A DNA stretch of 64,000 bases from a bacterium (lineage in GTDB: Bacteria; Bacillota; Bacilli; Lactobacillales; Streptococcaceae). Both the position numbers and the translations under genes were made by a program. Each line of letters opens with the position of its first letter. Within the stretch, counting starts at the first letter, position 1. The DNA is taken from assembly GCA_905221125.1 (NCBI GenBank), contig CAJNBY010000007.1:20200-84199 (forward strand), read 5' to 3'. Below are positions 59,235-64,000 of the stretch, piece after piece. A model generated the notes under the pieces. It was not told the DNA's origin. It saw nothing but the letters and a program-made list of their open reading frames with translations, and did not search any database.

Positions 59235-60201
59235 TTGGAAACAATTTTTTCTAGCCTATCTGCGCTCTCGTAGTCGTCTGTTTGTCTATCTGCTTGCTTT
59301 AGCATTTCTGGTTTTGCTCTTTCAGTTTTTATTTACCAGTTTAGGAATTTACTTTCTCTACTTTTTCCTCTTGTGTTGCTTTGTAACCATCTTATTTTTC
59401 ACTTGGGATATATTGGTGGAAATGCAGGTCTATCGTCAGGAAATTCTCTACGGGGAAAGGGAAGCTAAATCTCCATTGGAAAGAGCTTTAGCAGAAAAAT
59501 TAGAAGCGCGTGAGATGGAACTCTACCAGCAGCGGTCAGACGCAGAAAGAAAACTGACGGATTTGCTGGATTACTATACCTTATGGGCCCATCAGATTAA
59601 GACCCCCATTGCAGCTAGTCAACTCTTAGTTGCAGAAGTAGCCGATCGCCAACTGAAGCAGCAGCTAGAACAGGAAATTTTCAAGATAGACTCCTATACA
59701 AATCTAGTCTTGCAGTACCTGCGTTTAGAAAGTTTCCATGATGATTTGGTCTTAAAGCAGGTTCAAATTGAAGACTTGGTCAAGGAAATACTTCGTAAAT
59801 ATGCCCTTTTCTTTATTCAAAAAGGCTTAAGTGTCAATCTACATGACCTTGATAAAGAAATTGTGACGGATAAAAAGTGGCTGCTAGTAGTCATTGAGCA
59901 AATCATCTCTAACAGTCTCAAGTATACTAAGGAAGGTGGTCTGGAGATTTATATGGACGGTCAAGAGCTCTGTATCAAGGATACGGGAATCGGGATAAAA
60001 AACAGTGATGTTCTCCGAGTCTTTGAACGTGGCTTTTCAGGTTACAATGGTCGTTTGACTCAGCAGTCATCTGGACTTGGCCTCTATCTATCTAAGAAAA
60101 TTTCTGAAGAACTGGGTCATCAGATTCGGATCGAGTCTGAGGTTGGAAAAGGAACGACAGTACGGATTAGATTTGCTCAAGTGAACTTAGTCCTTGAGTG
60201 A
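59227..60201 (+). CDS. hk01: Histidine kinase of two-component system 01 (BceS-like)
   Basis: This 324-residue kinase has two N-terminal helices (residues about 17-60) with almost no extracellular loop, typical of intramembrane-sensing BceS kinases. Phospho-acceptor His122 is in LWAHQIKTPI, and N, G1 and G2 boxes follow (EQIISNSLKYT; IKDTGIGI; SGLGLYLS). Such kinases usually sense antimicrobial peptides via a BceAB-type transporter. None flanks this pair; the nearest candidate ABC gene is the exporter at 60970. Confidence 0.95.
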   Translation: MLDWKQFFLAYLRSRSRLFVYLLALAFLVLLFQFLFTSLGIYFLYFFLLCCFVTILFFTWDILVEMQVYRQEILYGEREAKSPLERALAEKLEAREMELYQQRSDAERKLTDLLDYYTLWAHQIKTPIAASQLLVAEVADRQLKQQLEQEIFKIDSYTNLVLQYLRLESFHDDLVLKQVQIEDLVKEILRKYALFFIQKGLSVNLHDLDKEIVTDKKWLLVVIEQIISNSLKYTKEGGLEIYMDGQELCIKDTGIGIKNSDVLRVFERGFSGYNGRLTQQSSGLGLYLSKKISEELGHQIRIESEVGKGTTVRIRFAQVNLVLE

Positions 60202-60212
60202 GAATAGACAAT

Positions 60213-60270
60213 GAGGTTGAGTTAAAACTCATTTTTTCCAGGAATTGAGTTTTTACCCAATCTCTTTTTG
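60213..60270. repeat. SPRITE-like hairpin after hk01
   Basis: GAGGTTG pairs with CAATCTC (outer arms), and AAAACTCA with TGAGTTTT (inner arms). It resembles the outer part of the repeat at 4387 and likely terminates the two-component transcript. Bases 60271-60559 hold AT-rich sequence without a supportable gene. Confidence 0.65.
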
Positions 60271-60583
60271 CTATATTTCAGGATATTTGAAGACTGTTTT
60301 TTACAAAACGAATAATAGAATTTTTAATACGGATATAGTACAAATACTGCTTCAAAGTGAAGTTTTGTATGCTTTATACTTTTATTGAGTATAAAATCTA
60401 TAAACTAAGGTGGAATTACAAAAATTAATTTGAGATGAAGTGAATTGTAGTCTTGGGAAATATCTCCTATTCGATTTCAGAATGAATCGCTGATACAGGA
60501 TTAAAAGAACTGCTTCCAAGAATTTATTGAATGTATCGAATACACACATTCTATTGATTTTGAACCAGTTTTTAATTTCTAAA

Positions 60584-60592
60584 TGTTATAAT
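60584..60592 (+). promoter_or_regulatory. Extended -10 promoter before the decayed cassette
   Basis: TGTTATAAT is a perfect extended -10; a TTGAAC at 60560 is spaced 21 bases away. It still faces the exporter gene through the pseudogenes. Confidence 0.6.
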
Positions 60593-60619
60593 AGTTTTAT
60601 CAAGTAAAAGGAGACTGCC

Positions 60620-60721
60620 ATGATTGGAGACAATATAAAATTCTTACGAAAATCACATAATCTGATATAACCAGAATTTTCACGGATTGTGGGTGTGTCA
60701 CGAAATAGCCTAAATCGTTAG
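60620..60721 (+). pseudogene. XRE-family regulator, N-terminal fragment with stop codons
   Basis: After an AAAGGAG site the frame reads MIGDNIKFLRKSHNLI, stop (TAA), PEFSRIVGVSRNSLNR, stop (TAG). This is the start of a Cro/C1-type helix-turn-helix regulator (expected TQPEFARIVGVSRNSLSRYE) with in-frame stops at about codons 17 and 34. The remainder is missing. The fragment runs straight into the SPASM remnant, so a deletion has joined the two. Confidence 0.75.
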
Positions 60722-60954
60722 AAAAACTGAAAAAGCTTACTTTCAATAGAAGTATTGAAAATATTCATTTTACATCTATCAAAGAAACATGGGATAGACC
60801 TATATTTTACAAAATAGCAAATTATATTTTGAATGATAGTAAAAACTGCAGTACTTGTGTGATTTACAATTATTGCACTCAATGTCCGAGTATCGCACTA
60901 TCTGAAACAGGGAATAGTAGAGATTGTTCTGCGATATGTAAAAAAACGCATTAG
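60709..60954 (+). pseudogene. C-terminal SPASM-domain remnant of a radical SAM peptide maturase
   Basis: An open frame of 81 codons without its own start ends in TWDRPIFYKIANYILNDSKN, then CSTCVIYNYCTQCPSIALSE, then TGNSRDCSAICKKTH. The Cys spacing (C-x2-C-x5-C-x2-CP, a later C-x3-C) is that of SPASM domains, which hold auxiliary iron-sulfur clusters in enzymes that modify ribosomal peptides. The radical SAM core (CxxxCxxC) is absent, so the enzyme is dead. The intact exporter gene follows after an AAGGAG site. Confidence 0.7.
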
Positions 60955-60969
60955 CAAGGAGTATCGTAT

Positions 60970-62481
60970 ATGCTACCATATCTTAAAACTATTAGATGGT
61001 ATCTCTTCTTTAATTTTCTTTTTGGTGTAGTATCGAATATCTGCACAGCTTTGTTACCGTATTTCACGCAGGCATTAATCAAAGGGGATTATCAAGTAGC
61101 TCTATATGGTTACTCTATGTCAGTGGCAGGCTATTTGAGTTGTAACTATATCCAAATGATACTTGATTGGAAGCAGGGGATTATCTTTTCGACTACTTTG
61201 AAAAATGAGTGGTTTCGTTCACTTCTGGGACTCAGTCACCACGATTTCAAGCAGAAAACAGTAGCAGAGTATATTTCCTATCAATCGAATGACCTAGATT
61301 CGTTGGAAAAGGACTACCTTCCTCCATTGATGAGTTTTATCAAACAAATTTTACGTATCATCATTTACGCTTTCATTATTAGCAGAACAATTAATCCTAT
61401 TGTATCACTGATTTTAATCTTTTCTACTGGAATTAGTATTCAAATTCCTAAAATCGTTGGGAAGTTGACCGCTAATCGTAGACAGGTTTACTTGAAAAAA
61501 CAAGGAGATTACTATCAAACTTTGGAGGATTTGCTCATGGGACATCATTTGGTAAATAAACTAACTATGTCGCATTTTTTGAATCAACAAAAGAGTTCTC
61601 TAAAGAATTTGCAGGATAAGTATTTTAAGTATGGTTTGACAAAAATTACAGGCATCTTATTGACAGGTGTTTCTTTTGAATTCATTAGTCTTGTTCTGTT
61701 TATTTATTTAGCCTACTCTCTATCTCACCAGCAACTCGGTATTCCTGAGGTGGTGGCGAGTTTCGGATATATTAATGCTTTTTCTGAACCAATACAGGAA
61801 ATCCTTTATGATTTACAAATGTTAGAGTCCGTAAAGCCTGTAATCAAGAGTTTTCAAAACATTGTTGGGAGACCCGTTTCAGTTCAAGCACCTCAACATT
61901 CTTTTGATACGATTACTTTGAAAAACATTTCCAAACAACTGGGAGAATCAAAATTGATAATTACTTCCGCTACGATTCAAAAAGGGGATAAAATTGCGCT
62001 TATTGGTAAGAATGGGTCTGGAAAAAGTAGTCTGCTCAACATTTTAAATGGAACAGATGAAGATTTTGAAGGACAAATTGTGCTAGATGGGCTTGTTTTG
62101 GACCATCTTTGGGGAAGATTCGGTATGATTCTGCAACAAGAACATACATTTATTTCGAGTTATGAAAATAATGTAACGCTATTCAATAGTTTCAATGCAA
62201 AATTCAGAGAAGAAGATTTTGAAAAAATTCCACCACAATCCCTGTCAGGTGGTCAGCAACAACGAATGTATTTAAATCGTGAGAAAAATCGTAAAAATCC
62301 ATTGCTTATCCTAGACGAACCTTTCTCTGCCTTGGATACTAATCAGTTTAAAATGGAATTGGAAAGAGTTCTGGAACTACCAAGTGCCGTCATTGTTACT
62401 TTACATCGCCAAAACGAATTATTAAGTAAGTTTGACCAAGTTTGGGAAATTAAGAATGGAGAACTTGTAATTTTGAAATAG
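60970..62481 (+). CDS. ABC exporter, fused membrane and ATPase domains
   Basis: This 503-residue half-transporter has about six N-terminal helices and a C-terminal ATPase with Walker A GKNGSGKSS, signature LSGGQQQRMYLNRE and Walker B LLILDEPFSALD, then an H-loop (TLHRQN). The helical subdomain is short. No peptidase C39 domain is present. Such exporters often follow SPASM maturase genes and export the modified peptide. The ribosome binding site AAGGAG fits ATG 60970. The frame is intact although the genes before it are decayed. Confidence 0.88.
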   Translation: MLPYLKTIRWYLFFNFLFGVVSNICTALLPYFTQALIKGDYQVALYGYSMSVAGYLSCNYIQMILDWKQGIIFSTTLKNEWFRSLLGLSHHDFKQKTVAEYISYQSNDLDSLEKDYLPPLMSFIKQILRIIIYAFIISRTINPIVSLILIFSTGISIQIPKIVGKLTANRRQVYLKKQGDYYQTLEDLLMGHHLVNKLTMSHFLNQQKSSLKNLQDKYFKYGLTKITGILLTGVSFEFISLVLFIYLAYSLSHQQLGIPEVVASFGYINAFSEPIQEILYDLQMLESVKPVIKSFQNIVGRPVSVQAPQHSFDTITLKNISKQLGESKLIITSATIQKGDKIALIGKNGSGKSSLLNILNGTDEDFEGQIVLDGLVLDHLWGRFGMILQQEHTFISSYENNVTLFNSFNAKFREEDFEKIPPQSLSGGQQQRMYLNREKNRKNPLLILDEPFSALDTNQFKMELERVLELPSAVIVTLHRQNELLSKFDQVWEIKNGELVILK

Positions 62482-62496
62482 CTAAATTATAAAGAA

Positions 62497-62532
62497 TAAA
62501 ATGCATAGTATCAAGGTTCAGGAGATACCGTT
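62497..62532 (+). repeat. Truncated SPRITE-like sequence
   Basis: AAAATGCATAGTATCAAGGTTCAGGAGATACC matches one arm and part of the loop of the hairpins at 4420 and 36548, without the full return arm. It may still weakly terminate the exporter transcript. An extended -10 (TGATATAAT, 62622-62630) for the next gene lies downstream. Confidence 0.5.
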
Positions 62533-62771
62533 TTTCCTTCTTCGAATAAGGAAACAAAAATTTCTTGCTTCATCTATCTGTTCAATTGATAGATTTCCTC
62601 AGAGAAAGACTGTAAGATTTTTGATATAATGTTAAGGATGGACTGATGGATAGTTAGAGGATAATTTTCAACAGAATAACAGGTGAGAAGAAAAATATTT
62701 AAGATTGAACAGAAGTCTCTCTACCATCATCCATGCAGAAACAAGATTATATGAAATAAAAGGAGTAACCA

Positions 62772-63821
62772 ATGAACGGAAACTATTCAACACGTGAATA
62801 TCGTGAGAAATTATATGATGACCTTCATGTTCGATTAAGAGATACAGTGATTTTGATGTGTGCGATTTTTATTGCCTCTATAGGTTTAAATATGAATTCA
62901 ACAGCTGTCATTATTGGAGCCATGTTGATTTCCCCTCTTATGACATCGATTGTTGGACTAGGATTCGGTTTAGCTATTTTTGATACGCGTTTAATCAAGC
63001 AATCTTTAGAGGTTTTATTTACTCAAGTATTGGTCAGCTTGCTTGTTTCGACTCTGTATTTCTGGATTTCTCCCTTATCTTATGCAAGTAGCGAATTGAT
63101 TGCACGAACCTCTCCAACCATTTGGGATGTTCTCATAGCTATTGCTGGTGGGATAGCAGGTGTAATTGGGTCAAGGAAAAAAGAAGCAAACAATATTGTG
63201 CCAGGAGTAGCCATTGCAACAGCTCTAATGCCACCTATCTGTACTGCAGGTTATGGTTTAGCTAATGGGAATGTACGATTTTTATTTGGGGCTCTCTATC
63301 TTTTCTTGATCAACTGTGTCTTCATCATGTTAACAAACATTGTTGGAACAAGAATTTTGATGAGGAAATCTCCCTTAAGTTCATTTAAAGAGCTAAACAT
63401 TAAAATGAGAATTGGGTTGATATCCTTGATTGTATTATTGATTCTTCCAGCTAGTTATTCAGCAGTCACTCTGACGATAGATCAAGCGCGAAAAGAAGGA
63501 ATCAAACAGTTTGTAGGAAAAGAGTTCGCCAATCATACGGTCATTAATCAAGTCTACAAGTCAAGGAACAATGAATTGGTCTTGACGGTTGTTGGAGATC
63601 CGATTTCAGAAGAAGAATTAGAAACGCTCCACCAAAAACAAGCCTCTTACGGTATTCGATCTGTTCAATTGAAAGTCAATCAAGTTCATAATTCGACAAA
63701 ATTAGACAGTGATACGACCAAGGAATTTTATGAAACCATTAACAAGTATATCGATCAAAAACTCTCTGAAAAAGATTCACAAAGAGATCTCGTAAAAGAA
63801 AATGAAGCAGACAAGGATTGA
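62772..63821 (+). CDS. DUF389 family membrane protein
   Basis: This 349-residue membrane protein has about six helices and the DUF389 core: MNSTAVIIGAMLISPLMTSI, AIAGGIAGVIGSRKKEANNIVPGVAIATALMPPICTAGYGLA. A soluble C-terminal part follows. Function unknown; it is found in many bacteria. AAAAGGAGTAACC precedes ATG. It lies between the decayed peptide cassette and an IS element, so it may belong to accessory DNA. Bases 63822-63923 hold no gene. Confidence 0.88.
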   Translation: MNGNYSTREYREKLYDDLHVRLRDTVILMCAIFIASIGLNMNSTAVIIGAMLISPLMTSIVGLGFGLAIFDTRLIKQSLEVLFTQVLVSLLVSTLYFWISPLSYASSELIARTSPTIWDVLIAIAGGIAGVIGSRKKEANNIVPGVAIATALMPPICTAGYGLANGNVRFLFGALYLFLINCVFIMLTNIVGTRILMRKSPLSSFKELNIKMRIGLISLIVLLILPASYSAVTLTIDQARKEGIKQFVGKEFANHTVINQVYKSRNNELVLTVVGDPISEEELETLHQKQASYGIRSVQLKVNQVHNSTKLDSDTTKEFYETINKYIDQKLSEKDSQRDLVKENEADKD

Positions 63822-63923
63822 GGATATTGACCTTATCTAACTCATGAAAGCAAATCTTGTGTGGTGGTTTGACCAATCACTACTAGCTCAGATTAAATAA
63901 AATATAAAAAGCAACAGCTGAAA

Positions 63924-64000
63924 TGTACTGACCCCAAAAAGTTAGACAATTAATTTATCCGAAGGATTTAGTTCTGTATTGCACAGGACTGAGTCCTTTT
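63924..64000 (-). mobile_element. Edge of an IS3-family (IS150-group) element
   Basis: The terminal sequence TGTACTGACCCCAAAAAGTT (from 63924) resembles an IS3-family inverted repeat. On the minus strand from 64000 to 63955 the frame reads KGLSPVQYRTKSFG and stops, the typical end of an IS150-type OrfB transposase. The element continues outside the window, so its completeness cannot be judged. Confidence 0.8.

Noticed and set aside
60369..60428. 19-codon frame starting MLYTFIEYK as a possible precursor peptide of the decayed cassette
   Set aside because: No ribosome binding site, no leader or core features, and it overlaps a degraded repeat-like TTATTGAGTATA sequence.

Overview
The window is a chromosomal segment of a mitis-group Streptococcus: Streptococcus pneumoniae or a very close relative such as S. 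pseudopneumoniae or S. mitis. The evidence is pneumococcal-type gene order (alr-recG, the nan locus, pbp2B-recR-ddl-murF, the ftsAZ-ylm-divIVA-ileS cluster, psaBCA-tpx, relA-dtd, psaR, two-component system 01), six BOX repeats, several SPRITE-like hairpins, and pneumococcus-type NanB, PsaA and PBP2b. Two things argue for a relative or an unusual lineage. PsaA and PBP2b both differ from the pneumococcal sequences I remember. The large sialidase gene nanA and the PTS gene that I remember at the pneumococcal nan locus are missing here.

Layout. Bases 1-3260: the 3' end of alr, recG, and a tandem duplication of the recG tail that carries two copies of a 20-codon micro-ORF, each with a ribosome binding site and terminator. 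Bases 3400-4380: a CE7 acetyl esterase. Bases 4840-20370: the sialic acid regulon. It has three transcription units whose promoters share one design, with a cre-like GAAARCGYTT box overlapping the -35. Unit 1 is a YhcH protein, an ABC importer without ATPase, the intramolecular trans-sialidase NanB and a NanOx-like oxidoreductase, which suggests release, import and conversion of 2,7-anhydro-Neu5Ac. Unit 2 is nanE, the SatABC importer, a second YhcH and a DUF624 protein. Unit 3 is N-acetylneuraminate lyase and a ROK kinase, facing the RpiR-type regulator.

Bases 20560-38700: cell wall and division genes (pbp2B, recR, ddl, murF, a Nudix gene, ftsA, ftsZ, ylmE, sepF, ylmG, ylmH, divIVA), ileS behind a T-box leader, a possible 43-codon membrane peptide on the minus strand, and gpmA. 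Bases 38800-45740: a MacB/FtsX-type ABC pair, then on the minus strand the manganese operon psaBCA with tpx, including a PsaR-type operator over its promoter. Bases 45850-55630: pepO, gloB, a small secreted protein with a decayed paralogue beside it, relA, dtd, two paralogous membrane proteins, a PnuC-like transporter, psaR and a phosphoesterase. Bases 55700-60200: an Rrf2 regulator, a YdcF-like protein, a DUF2974 hydrolase and the two-component system 01 pair.

Bases 60200-64000 are accessory DNA. They hold a decayed cassette made of an XRE regulator fragment joined to the Cys-rich C-terminus of a SPASM-domain radical SAM enzyme, followed by an intact ABC exporter. This looks like the remains of a ribosomal peptide (RiPP) locus. 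A DUF389 membrane protein and the edge of an IS3-family element follow.

No rRNA, tRNA or CRISPR array was recognised. Species-level statements and comparisons with reference pneumococci rest on memory, not on a database search.
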